Positions 1-7,700 of a DNA stretch of 20,144 nt are shown here, one piece after another. The notes below the pieces were generated by a model, which saw nothing but the letters and a program-made list of their open reading frames with translations, ran no database searches and had not been told where the DNA came from. Location: assembly GCA_900764925.1 (NCBI GenBank), contig CAAFPW010000035.1, positions 1 to 20,144 of the forward strand, read 5' to 3'. The translations under genes and the position numbers were made by a program. The stretch's first letter is position 1. The number at the start of each line of letters is the position of its first letter. The DNA comes from Fusobacteriaceae bacterium. Its GTDB lineage: Bacteria > Fusobacteriota > Fusobacteriia > Fusobacteriales > Fusobacteriaceae.

Positions 1-88
1 GAGGGACTGGCCCTATGATGTTTCAGCAACCTACTTTTAGTGTGGTGCTAATTCCATGTAGATGGTTTAGATTTAGAATCTATTCTTT
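1..88 (+). ncRNA. SAM-I (S-box) riboswitch aptamer, 5' end cut by window edge
   Basis: The window opens inside an S-box aptamer. The conserved blocks GAGGGACTGGCCC, the kink-turn ATGATG, CAGCAACC, GGTGCTAA and TTCC appear in order and spacing. P3 can form from ACCtACT/AGTgtGGT around positions 29-45. The 5' strand of P1 is missing because it lies before base 1. A small AGATT/AATCT hairpin follows at 69-81. Such aptamers bind S-adenosylmethionine and switch off methionine or SAM supply genes. Here the aptamer precedes a rho-independent hairpin and a MetQ gene, which is the expected arrangement. Confidence 0.93.
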
Positions 89-130
89 AAATCTCTAAAA
101 TTCTTGATATGGATTTTGGAGATTTTTTTT
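89..130 (+). terminator. SAM-riboswitch expression-platform terminator
   Basis: A 5' arm at 89-103 pairs with 111-125 across a 7-base loop (TTGATAT), with two G-U pairs, and runs into a tract of nine T. It lies between the aptamer and the metQ ribosome binding site. It is therefore the likely off-state terminator formed when SAM is bound. Confidence 0.9.
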
Positions 131-179
131 TAAGAGTGATATTTTTTATTATAAAAAATTTTAAGGAGATGATTATACT

Positions 180-971
180 ATGACAGATTTATCAAAAAAA
201 TTATTTACAACACTTGTGGCTTTTTCTTTACTAGGAACTTATTCATTTTCCAAAACTCTTAAAGTTGGTGCTTCCCCTGTTCCACATGCTGAGATTTTAG
301 AGGTTGTTAAACCACAGTTAAAAGAAAAAGGAATAGATTTAGAAATTGTTGAATTTAATGAATATGTTACTCCTAATTTAGCTCTAGCTGGTGGAGATTT
401 AGATGCAAATTTTTTTCAACATACACCTTATCTTGAAAAATTCAAAACAGAAAGAAATTTAGAAATCTCTCAAATAGGAGAAGGAATTTTTATTACTCCT
501 ATAGCTGTATTTTCTAATAAATATAAATCTTTAGAGGAAGTAAAAAATGGTGGAGTAGTTGCTATACCTAGTGATCCTACAAATGGTGGAAGAGCTCTGT
601 TACTCCTTCATAATAAAGGAATTATTACTTTAAAAGATCCTACTGATCTTAGTGCTACTGAATTTGATATTATAAAAAATCCTAAAAAGTTAAAATTTAA
701 GTCTATTGAAGCTCCTCAATTGCCTCGTGTAATAAATGATGTTGATATAGCTATCATTAACTGCAATTATGCTCTTCAAGCTAATTTAGATCCTATAAAA
801 GATTCAATAGCTATTGAGGGAGCTGAATCTCCTTATGCTAATGTAGTAGCTGGTAGAGATGAAGATTCAAATAATCCTGATATTGAATTTTTAGTTAATG
901 AACTTAGAACTGAAAAAGTTAAAAATTTTATAAACGAAAAATATAAAGGATCAGTAATAGCAACTTTCTAA
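180..971 (+). CDS. metQ: MetQ/NlpA-family methionine ABC transporter substrate-binding protein
   Basis: This protein of 263 residues belongs to the NlpA/MetQ lipoprotein family (PF03180). The family signature is clear after the signal: LKVGASPVPHAEIL (residues 27-40), then NLALAGGDLDANFFQHTPYL, and later AIPSDPTNGGRALLLL. These proteins capture D/L-methionine for the MetNI importer. The N-terminus (residues 1-24, KK then a hydrophobic run) is a signal peptide ending SFS|K. It has no lipobox cysteine, whereas most family members are lipoproteins, so this one may be a free periplasmic protein. The start is fixed by AAGGAG at 163-168, 11 bases before the ATG. The SAM-I riboswitch directly upstream supports the methionine role. 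No metN or metI follows, so the permease and ATPase must be encoded elsewhere or upstream of the window. Confidence 0.92.
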   Translation: MTDLSKKLFTTLVAFSLLGTYSFSKTLKVGASPVPHAEILEVVKPQLKEKGIDLEIVEFNEYVTPNLALAGGDLDANFFQHTPYLEKFKTERNLEISQIGEGIFITPIAVFSNKYKSLEEVKNGGVVAIPSDPTNGGRALLLLHNKGIITLKDPTDLSATEFDIIKNPKKLKFKSIEAPQLPRVINDVDIAIINCNYALQANLDPIKDSIAIEGAESPYANVVAGRDEDSNNPDIEFLVNELRTEKVKNFINEKYKGSVIATF

Positions 972-1021
972 TTTAGAAAATTTGATAAAATTAGTTAAAA
1001 ATGTAAAGGAGAAATATTGAG

Positions 1022-1049
1022 TTGATAATAACTGATTATGGAATATAAT
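1022..1049 (+). promoter_or_regulatory. Sigma-70-type promoter for the GNAT gene
   Basis: TTGATA (1022-1027) and a perfect TATAAT (1044-1049) are separated by 16 bases. Transcription would begin near 1056. That leaves the ATG at 1058 with no leader and favours the ATG at 1073, which has GGAAAGG at 1060-1066. Confidence 0.65.
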
Positions 1050-1072
1050 AATATTATATGGAAAGGTATAAA

Positions 1073-1552
1073 ATGGAAATAAGATTATTAGTAGAAAAAG
1101 AGATAGATGAAATGACAGAACTTTATGTTAAAAGTTGGAGAGCAACATATAAAGGAATTATACCAGATAAAATACTAGATACTATTACTATGGAGAAATT
1201 TGATAAGATATGGAAAGAGTATATAACTAAAGAAAATAACGGTATATTTGGAGCATTTGAAAATGGTATTTTCTTAGGATTTGGAGCTTTTACTCAAGAT
1301 GAAGAGATGAATGAGATTCTTTACTTAGATTCTTTACATATAAAAGATGAATATAAGGGAAAAGGAGTAGGAACTGGAATAATAAATTATCTAAAAGAGT
1401 ATGCTAGGGAAAAAGAATATAAAGGAGTAAGTGTATCTATAATGTATGGGAATGATAGAGCTAGAAACCTATATATAAAATTAGGAGCTATACATCTTAA
1501 TGATTATACTAATTATGAGACAAAATGTGAAAAGTTATATTGGAAATTATAA
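1073..1552 (+). CDS. GNAT-family N-acetyltransferase
   Basis: This is a single GNAT domain of 159 residues when started at ATG 1073. The upstream ATG at 1058 would lie at the transcription start with no ribosome site, so 1073 is preferred. The N-terminal pattern SWRATYKGIIP (residues 21-31) typifies a widespread acetyltransferase subgroup. Motif A, which holds acetyl-CoA, is KGKGVGTGI around residues 95-103, preceded by the strand YLDSLHI. A C-terminal NDRARNLYIKLGA segment matches GNAT motif B. The acceptor substrate cannot be told from sequence; members acetylate polyamines, antibiotics or protein N-termini. It has its own promoter and is not tightly linked to its neighbours. Confidence 0.85.
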   Translation: MEIRLLVEKEIDEMTELYVKSWRATYKGIIPDKILDTITMEKFDKIWKEYITKENNGIFGAFENGIFLGFGAFTQDEEMNEILYLDSLHIKDEYKGKGVGTGIINYLKEYAREKEYKGVSVSIMYGNDRARNLYIKLGAIHLNDYTNYETKCEKLYWKL

Positions 1553-1618
1553 AAATTTTAAAAAAATTAATTTTAAAGCTTCTAATTTTATAAAAAACAA
1601 AAAAATGCCTCTTATAAG

Positions 1619-1647
1619 TTGCAAAACTTTTAATATTTTGTTAAAAT
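1619..1647 (+). promoter_or_regulatory. Promoter for the DUF4143 ATPase gene
   Basis: TTGCAA (1619-1624), a 17-base spacer and TAAAAT (1642-1647) precede the AGGAGG ribosome site at 1657-1662. Transcription would begin near 1654, giving a leader of about 17 bases. No clear terminator is visible between the GNAT stop and this point. Confidence 0.5.
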
Positions 1648-1670
1648 TATAGATATAGGAGGTGTTTTTA

Positions 1671-2885
1671 ATGATAAAAAGGGAGAATTATATAAATGAA
1701 ATAAAAAAATTTATAAATAAACCGATTGTAAAAGTTATAACTGGGATGAGAAGAAGTGGAAAATCTATGATATTAAAATTAGTATCTCAAGAGCTTATTG
1801 AAAGTGGAGTAGAAGAGAAAAATATAATAGAAATTAACTTTGAATCTTTGATGTTTAGTGAATTAACAGAGTTTAAAAAGTTATACACCTATATTATGGA
1901 AAAATCTAAAGGACTTCAAGGAAAAATATATATTTTTCTTGACGAGATACAAGAGGTAGAACATTGGGAAAAAGCTATAAATTCATTAATGGTAGATTTA
2001 AATTGTGATATATATATTACAGGGTCAAATGCTAATTTACTATCTTCTGAATTAGCAACATACATAGCTGGAAGATATGTAGAGATAAAAGTATATCCAC
2101 TATCTTTTAAAGAGTATATAGAGTTTGCTAAAATTGAAAATCCTAATCAAATTTTAAGTAATGAAAAGTATTTTGAACAATACTTACAATTTGGTGGACT
2201 CCCTGCAATTCATAATTTTGATTATGATAGAGATACCATTTATCAATACCTAGAGGATATCTATAATTCAGTTTTATTAAAAGATGTTATTGCTAGAAAT
2301 GGAATAAGGGATATTGAATTATTAGAAAGAATTGTACTATATGTTTTAGATAATATAGGAAATACATTTTCAGCTAAAAATATATCAGACTTTTTAAAGA
2401 GTCAAGGAAGAAAACTAAGTAGAGAAACAGTTTATAACTATCTAAAAGCTTTAGAAAGTGCTTATATAATTTCAAGAGTACAAAGATATGATATAAAGGG
2501 AAAAGCTATTTTGGAAACTCAAGAGAAGTTTTATTTAACAGATTTAGGATTACGTCATACAAAGTTGGGATATAGGGCTAATGATATAGCTGGATATTTA
2601 GAAAATATAATATACTTAGAGCTTTTAAGAAGAAAATATACTGTAAATATTGGGAAGTTAGGAACAAAGGAGATTGATTTTATAGGAACATTAAGAGATG
2701 AGAAGTTGTATATTCAAGTTACTTATCTTTTAGCTAGTCCAGAAACTGTTGAAAGAGAATTTTCTCCTTTGAAAAGTGTACAAGATAATTATCCTAAGTA
2801 TGTTCTTTCGATGGATAATTTAGAAAAGTATAATATAGATGGTATAGTACGTGAAAAAATTATTGATTTTTTATTAAATGAATAA
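1671..2885 (+). CDS. AAA-type ATPase with C-terminal DUF4143 domain
   Basis: This ATPase is 404 residues long when started at ATG 1671. A GTG at 1662 overlaps the AGGAGG ribosome site (1657-1662) and is rejected as the start. The Walker A motif is GMRRSGKS at residues 25-32 and the Walker B is IYIFLDEIQEV near residue 90; together they form the AAA_14 nucleotide-binding domain. Sensor-like ITGSNANLLS follows. The C-terminal third carries DUF4143, with KFYLTDLGLR, YLENIIYLELLRR and the nuclease-like KEIDFIG strand. Proteins of this kind are very common in Fusobacteria, Clostridia, Bacteroidetes and archaea, often in many paralogues, and their biological role is unsettled. The gene appears to be transcribed on its own. 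The family call is strong, the function unknown. Confidence 0.9.
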   Translation: MIKRENYINEIKKFINKPIVKVITGMRRSGKSMILKLVSQELIESGVEEKNIIEINFESLMFSELTEFKKLYTYIMEKSKGLQGKIYIFLDEIQEVEHWEKAINSLMVDLNCDIYITGSNANLLSSELATYIAGRYVEIKVYPLSFKEYIEFAKIENPNQILSNEKYFEQYLQFGGLPAIHNFDYDRDTIYQYLEDIYNSVLLKDVIARNGIRDIELLERIVLYVLDNIGNTFSAKNISDFLKSQGRKLSRETVYNYLKALESAYIISRVQRYDIKGKAILETQEKFYLTDLGLRHTKLGYRANDIAGYLENIIYLELLRRKYTVNIGKLGTKEIDFIGTLRDEKLYIQVTYLLASPETVEREFSPLKSVQDNYPKYVLSMDNLEKYNIDGIVREKIIDFLLNE

Positions 2886-2919
2886 TAGTAAATAAGAGAG
2901 TATGATGGGATTGATAAAA

Positions 2920-2940
2920 AATCTATCTAAGGGATAGATT
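2920..2940 (+). other. Short perfect hairpin upstream of the M42 peptidase gene
   Basis: AATCTATC (2920-2927) pairs perfectly with GATAGATT (2933-2940) around a 5-base loop. No T tract follows on the plus strand, so it is not a standard terminator for the ATPase gene. It overlaps a weak promoter-like pair, TTGATA at 2911 and TAGATT at 2935. It could be an operator or an mRNA leader stem. Confidence 0.4.
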
Positions 2941-3009
2941 GAGAGTTATGGAAAGGTATTTTCTGAAAGAACTCTTGAGCAGATGAGAGAAATAAAATGG
3001 AGGAAAGAG

Positions 3010-4080
3010 ATGAAAGAGAAACTTATAAAATTGTCTGAAGAATTAACCAATACATTTGGAGCACCAGGATATGAAGATGAGGTTATTGAAAAAATAAAAT
3101 CTCATTTAGATTTTTTAAGTTTAGAAAGAGATTCTATAAATAACTTATATGCAGGACTTAAGGAGAGAGATAGTAAAAAACCTACTGTAGCACTTGATTG
3201 TCATACTGATGAGGTAGGATTTATAGTAGAAAACATTAATAAGAATGGTTCTATTAGCTTTTTACCATTAGGTGGATGGTATGTAGGAAATATTCCAGCT
3301 AGTAGTGTTGTAGTTAAAAATGAAAAAGGTGAAAAATACCTAGGGACAGTAATTTCTAAACCACCTCATTTTATGAGTGATGAAGAAAAAAATAGACTTC
3401 CTAAGATGTCAGAATTGACAATTGATTTAGGAACAAGTAGTTATGAAGAGACAACAGAGTTGTATGGAATAGAAGTAGGAAATCCAATTGTGCCAGATGT
3501 AAAGTTTAGTTATGATGAAAAAATAGGAATTATGAGAGCTAAGGCTTTTGATAATAGATTGGGATGTGTAGCATCTATCGAAGTTCTTTCATCTTTAAAG
3601 AATAAAGATTGTAAAGTAAATGTTGTTGGAGCTTTTGCTTCACAAGAAGAAGTAGGATTAAGAGGAGCTCAGGTGGCAGCTTATAAAGTAAAACCTGATT
3701 TTACTATAGTTTTTGAAGGATCTCCTGCAGATGATAGTTTTAGAGATGGAACTTCTGCTCATGGAGCTTTAAGAAAAGGTGTCCAATTAAGAGTTGTAGA
3801 TGGAGCTATGATTTCTAATCCTAGAGTTTTAAGATTTGCTAAAGAAATTGCTAAAAAAAGAGGAATTAAATATCAAGTAATAGCAAGAGAAAAGGGATCT
3901 ACAAATGGTGGAAAATACCATATATCAGAAACAGGAATACCAGTACTCGTATTAGGAATCCCAACTAGATATATACATACTCATTACTCTTATACTTCAA
4001 TTGAAGATTTAATTTCAGCCATTGAACTTGCAAAAGCAGTTATTGAAGAGTTAGATGAAGATATAATAAAAAGTTTTTAA
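3010..4080 (+). CDS. M42-family metallo-aminopeptidase (glutamyl aminopeptidase/endoglucanase-like)
   Basis: This is a 356-residue member of peptidase family M42, cytosolic di-metal aminopeptidases that usually form dodecameric tetrahedral shells and trim peptides. Counting from ATG 3010, the metal and catalytic residues are His65 and Asp67 (DCHTDEVG), Asp181 (AFDNRLG), Glu213/Glu214 (SQEEVG), Glu236 (FEGSP) and His323 (RYIHTH). The early GAPGYEDEV motif is also typical. An in-frame ATG at 2983 would add nine unusual residues. TGGAGG at 2998-3003, six bases before ATG 3010, decides the start. The Cys64-His65 pair replaces the more common alanine or glycine before the first histidine. The gene is followed at once by the repeat/terminator element. 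Confidence 0.92.
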   Translation: MKEKLIKLSEELTNTFGAPGYEDEVIEKIKSHLDFLSLERDSINNLYAGLKERDSKKPTVALDCHTDEVGFIVENINKNGSISFLPLGGWYVGNIPASSVVVKNEKGEKYLGTVISKPPHFMSDEEKNRLPKMSELTIDLGTSSYEETTELYGIEVGNPIVPDVKFSYDEKIGIMRAKAFDNRLGCVASIEVLSSLKNKDCKVNVVGAFASQEEVGLRGAQVAAYKVKPDFTIVFEGSPADDSFRDGTSAHGALRKGVQLRVVDGAMISNPRVLRFAKEIAKKRGIKYQVIAREKGSTNGGKYHISETGIPVLVLGIPTRYIHTHYSYTSIEDLISAIELAKAVIEELDEDIIKSF

Positions 4081-4087
4081 AAGGAGA

Positions 4088-4187
4088 GTGTAAATAATTT
4101 TGTGTATTTACTCTCTTGATTATTCATTAGAATTAAACTAGTTTAGTGGAGACTGAAAAATTTAGATATTTTTCAGTCTCTTTTCAT
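4088..4187 (+). repeat. Copy 1 of a ~100-base 3'-UTR direct repeat
   Basis: This stretch begins eight bases after the M42 peptidase stop and is nearly identical to 8684-8779, which begins six bases after the beta-galactosidase stop. The copies differ by a few substitutions and one 4-base indel (extra CATT here). It holds two stem-loops: a proximal one (GAGAG 4084-4088 with CTCTC 4111-4115) and the terminator hairpin. The two copies are in the same orientation and bracket the 4.5 kb beta-galactosidase segment. Confidence 0.9.
4149..4184 (+). terminator. Rho-independent terminator after the M42 peptidase
   Basis: A perfect 13-bp stem, GAGACTGAAAAAT at 4149-4161 with ATTTTTCAGTCTC at 4168-4180, encloses a 6-base loop and is followed by TTTT. 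It forms the distal half of the duplicated element. Confidence 0.88.
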
Positions 4188-4192
4188 TTCTG

Positions 4193-4221
4193 TTGACAAT
4201 TATTCTCTTATTATATATTAA
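4193..4221 (+). promoter_or_regulatory. Candidate promoter just after the M42 terminator
   Basis: A consensus TTGACA (4193-4198), a 17-base spacer and TATTAA (4216-4221, four of six consensus bases). No coding region follows for over 500 bases. It could start a small RNA ending at the hairpin near 4390, or act as an upstream beta-galactosidase promoter. Confidence 0.35.
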
Positions 4222-4350
4222 TTCCTTATATAACCTAATTTTTATCTTAAAATAATAATCTATTGAAAAACTACTACTTCTTTAATATCATTTTAACTAT
4301 TATTTTATTAAAAAAAATAAAATAATCATAATATAAATATGTATACAAAT

Positions 4351-4393
4351 AAAAAAGTTATAGAATTAAAGAAGATTAACTTTTTTTTCTTTT
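4351..4393 (+). terminator. Candidate terminator in the gap upstream of beta-galactosidase
   Basis: AAAAAAGTTA (4351-4360) pairs perfectly with TAACTTTTTT (4377-4386) around a 16-base loop and continues into a T-rich tail. The stem is mostly A-U, so its strength is doubtful. Confidence 0.4.
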
Positions 4394-4427
4394 TATAAAA
4401 AGTTGATTATAATTTTTATTATATATA

Positions 4428-4456
4428 TTGACATAATATTTTTTTAATGATATTAT
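4428..4456 (+). promoter_or_regulatory. Strong promoter, extended -10, probably for beta-galactosidase
   Basis: A perfect TTGACA (4428-4433), a 17-base spacer and TATTAT (4451-4456) preceded by TG at 4448-4449. Transcription would begin near 4463, giving an unusually long leader of about 295 bases before the ATG at 4758. No better promoter is seen nearer the gene. Confidence 0.6.
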
Positions 4457-4757
4457 CTTCGTGAAATGTATTATAATAATATATTTTATACTTTTTTATT
4501 TATAGAATGTTTTATATAAAACTAGAATATGAAAGATATAAAAAACGATTAAATTATTAAGTTTGTTCTTCATGTCCTAATTTAAATTTAAAAGGTGAAG
4601 ATAGAGGAAGAGATAGGGGTAGAAATCCTAAATCTATTTTATCTATATGGGTAATATGTGAAAGGAGCTATACTGTTCAAATTTAAGTTGGTCAGTTTCA
4701 GATTACTATTTGTTACACTAAAAATTTTTTAATAAATGATAATATAAGGGGGATACT

Positions 4758-7700
4758 ATGAAAAAAACTACAAAATTATTACCATTTTTTCTTTTAAGTT
4801 GTTTAACTTTAGCAAATGAATTAGATGGTTCTAACCATGCCACAGGAAATAGAAGTAATGAAGTAGTTCAAGCTTCTATTGATAATCCATTTTGGACAGG
4901 AAATCCAGAAATTTTTTCTGATAAAAGAGAAAAGATGCACAGTACAATGATGTCTTTTGATACAGTTGAAGAGGCATTAAAAAATCCTAATTATTCAGAC
5001 TTTAAAAATTCTAAAAACTTTTTAAGTTTAAATGGAGATTGGAAATTTAATTTAGTATCTCATCCAAATGAAGATATTAAAGATTTCTATAAAAAAGATT
5101 TTGATGATTCTAAATGGAAAACAATACCTGTACCTTCAAGTTGGCAGTTACATGGGTATGATCAACCAAGATATAACGATACAGCTTATCCTTGGGAATA
5201 TCAAAAAACTCCAATAAATCATCCAGATACTCCAAAGGATTACAACCCGATTGGTTACTATAAAAGAGAGGTAGAACTTCCTAAAAATTGGAATGGTAGA
5301 GAGGTATTTATCTCTTTTCAAGGGGTAGAATCTGCTTACTATGTATATGTAAATGGAGAGTATGCTGGATATAGTGAAGATACATTTGTTGGACATGATT
5401 TCAATATTACTCCATATTTAAAAGAGGGAAAAAATGAAATCTCTGTTAAAGTTCATAGATGGAGTGATGGAAGCTGGTTAGAATCTCAAGATATGATAAA
5501 ATTAAGTGGAATATTTAGAGATGTATTTATCTATTCTACTCCAAAGATTCGTATGAGAGATTATACAGTTACAACTGACTTAGATAATGAATACAAAGAT
5601 TCTGTACTTAATGTAGAAGTAGACTTAACTAAACATGAAAATATCAATGGAAAATTCAAAGTAAATGCTCTATTATTTGATGAAAATCAAAATATAGTTG
5701 TAGATGAAACTTCTGAAATTGATATGAGTAATATTAATGATGGAAAAGTTAAGTTTTCTAAAGAGATAAAAAACCCAAAGAAGTGGTCTTTTGAAAATCC
5801 TAACCTATATACTTTGGTTTTAGCTCTTAAAAATGATAGAGATGAAGTTGTAGAAACTATCAGCAATAAGATAGGATTTAGAAAAGTTGAAGTTAAAAAT
5901 GGAAGAATCCTATTAAATGGCAAAAAGCTAGTACTTAAAGGGGTAAATAGACATGAGTTTGATCCTAAGAATGCGAGAACTCTTTCTGAAGAGGTAATGA
6001 TAAAAGATATCGAACTTATGAAACAACATAATATCAATACCGTAAGATCTTCTCATTATCCTAACGATCCTAGATGGTATGATTTATGTAATGAGTATGG
6101 ATTATTAGTAATGGATGAAGCTAACTTAGAAACTCATGGAAGATTAGATGAGATTCCTCAAAGTAGACCAGAGTGGACAAAGGCTGTAATAGATAGACAA
6201 GAAGGGATGTTTGAAAGAAGTAAAAACGAAGTTTCTATATTCTCTTGGTCACTAGGAAATGAATCTGATAAGGGTGAAAACTTTGTAAAAGCTGCAGAGT
6301 GGTTAAGAGATAATGACTCAACTAGACTTATACACTATGAACCACAAAGAGATATAACAGATATATATAGTAGAATGTATAGAACGATTGATGAAGCAAG
6401 AGCTTATGCTACCGACTCAAGAAACACTATGCCATATATAGAGTGTGAATATGCTCATGGAATGGGAAATAGTATTGGAAACCTACAAGATTATTGGGAC
6501 TTATTTGATAAATATGATGTTTTCCATGGAGGGTATATTTGGGACTGGGTTGATCAAGGTATTTTAACTAAAGATGAGAAAACAGGTAAGATGTTCTATG
6601 CTTATGGTGGAGATTGGGGAGATGAAGAGTTTACTGATCATAACTTCTGTGCTAATGGTCTTATATCAACAGATAGAACAATACAACCAGAGATAAAAGA
6701 GGTTAAAAAAGTTTATCAAAATATTAAGTTTAATGATGTAGATATAAAAAATGGAGAGTTTTCTATTACAAATAAGTTTATGTTTACAGATTTAGATAAT
6801 TATGAGATGGTTTGGGAGCTTAGAAAAGATGCTGAAATTTTAGAAAGTGGAACGCTTGTAACTTCATTAGCACCAGATCAAACTAAAATTATAAAATTAC
6901 CTTATGAAAATATTAAGGAAGAAAATGGAGCTGAATATTGGTTAAATCTTTCTTTTAGATTAAAAGAAGATACTTCTTGGGCTAAGAAAGGACATGTAAT
7001 AGCTAAAGAACAGTTTAAACTTCCTATTGAAGTTGAAAAGGAATATTTAAGTTTAGATAATATATCTAACCTAACTTACAAAGAAGTTGATAAAGAATTA
7101 GTTGTAAAGGGAGATAATTTTACAGTTAAGTTTAATAAAGAAAAAGGAAGTTTAGATTCTTTTATAGTAGATGGGAAAGAGTTAATCGAAAAACCTTTAA
7201 TTCCTAACTACTGGAGAGCTCCTAATGATAATGATAAAGGAAATGGAGCAGAGGAAAGACTTGCTACATGGAAATTTGCTGGTAAAAATGCTAAAGTTAT
7301 AGATTTTAATATTACTTCTGCCAATGCAAAGGCTGTAAGAGTAGATATAAAACTTGAGATTCCTACAATTACTCCTTCTACACTTGATTTACAATATGTT
7401 GTATTTGGAAATGGAGAGATAAAAGTTACTAATACTCTTTACACTTCTAAAGATTTACCAGAGATACCAGAGTTTGGAATGATGATGGAGTTACCTGCTA
7501 AATATGATAAAGTTACTTGGTATGGAAGAGGACCAGAGGAAAATTATGTGGATAGAAAAACAGGATATGATATTGGAGTTTATTCTGATAATGTAGAAAA
7601 TTTCTTTATTCCATATATAGATCCTTCTGAAACAGGAAATAGAATTGATAATAGATGGGTTACTCTTACAACTAATGGAACTACAGGATTATTTGTAAGT

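Larger units (their letters stand above)
4188..4757 (+). other. 570-base non-coding stretch upstream of beta-galactosidase
   Basis: No convincing gene is present. The stretch is extremely AT-rich. It contains a promoter-like pair at 4193-4221 and an AT-only perfect 11-bp hairpin (arms 4299-4309 and 4316-4326 around six A). It also has a hairpin with T tract at 4351-4393 and a strong extended -10 promoter at 4428-4456. From 4561 to 4686 the base composition is less AT-rich and a 41-codon open stretch (reading VCSSCPNLNLKG at its start) lacks a start codon. This might be a gene remnant, but it is not recognised. Confidence 0.6.

Noticed and set aside
1003..1048. Ribosome-site-like AAGGAGA at 1006-1012 followed by a TTG-started mini-frame
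   Set aside because: The frame stops after eight codons and overlaps the -35/-10 boxes of the GNAT promoter, so it is probably chance.
2948..2986. A 12-residue upstream frame (MERYFLKELLSR) overlapping the region before the M42 peptidase
   Set aside because: Too short and without a good ribosome site; the peptidase has its own TGGAGG next to ATG 3010, so a leader peptide is not needed.
5148..5396. Minus-strand open frame inside the beta-galactosidase gene
   Set aside because: It is a shadow of the GH2 coding sequence: low-complexity I/S/Y-rich product, no ribosome site, no family resemblance.
5687..6037. Second minus-strand open frame inside the beta-galactosidase gene
   Set aside because: It overlaps the catalytic-domain coding sequence and gives an S/F/L-rich product typical of antisense reading of AT-rich genes.
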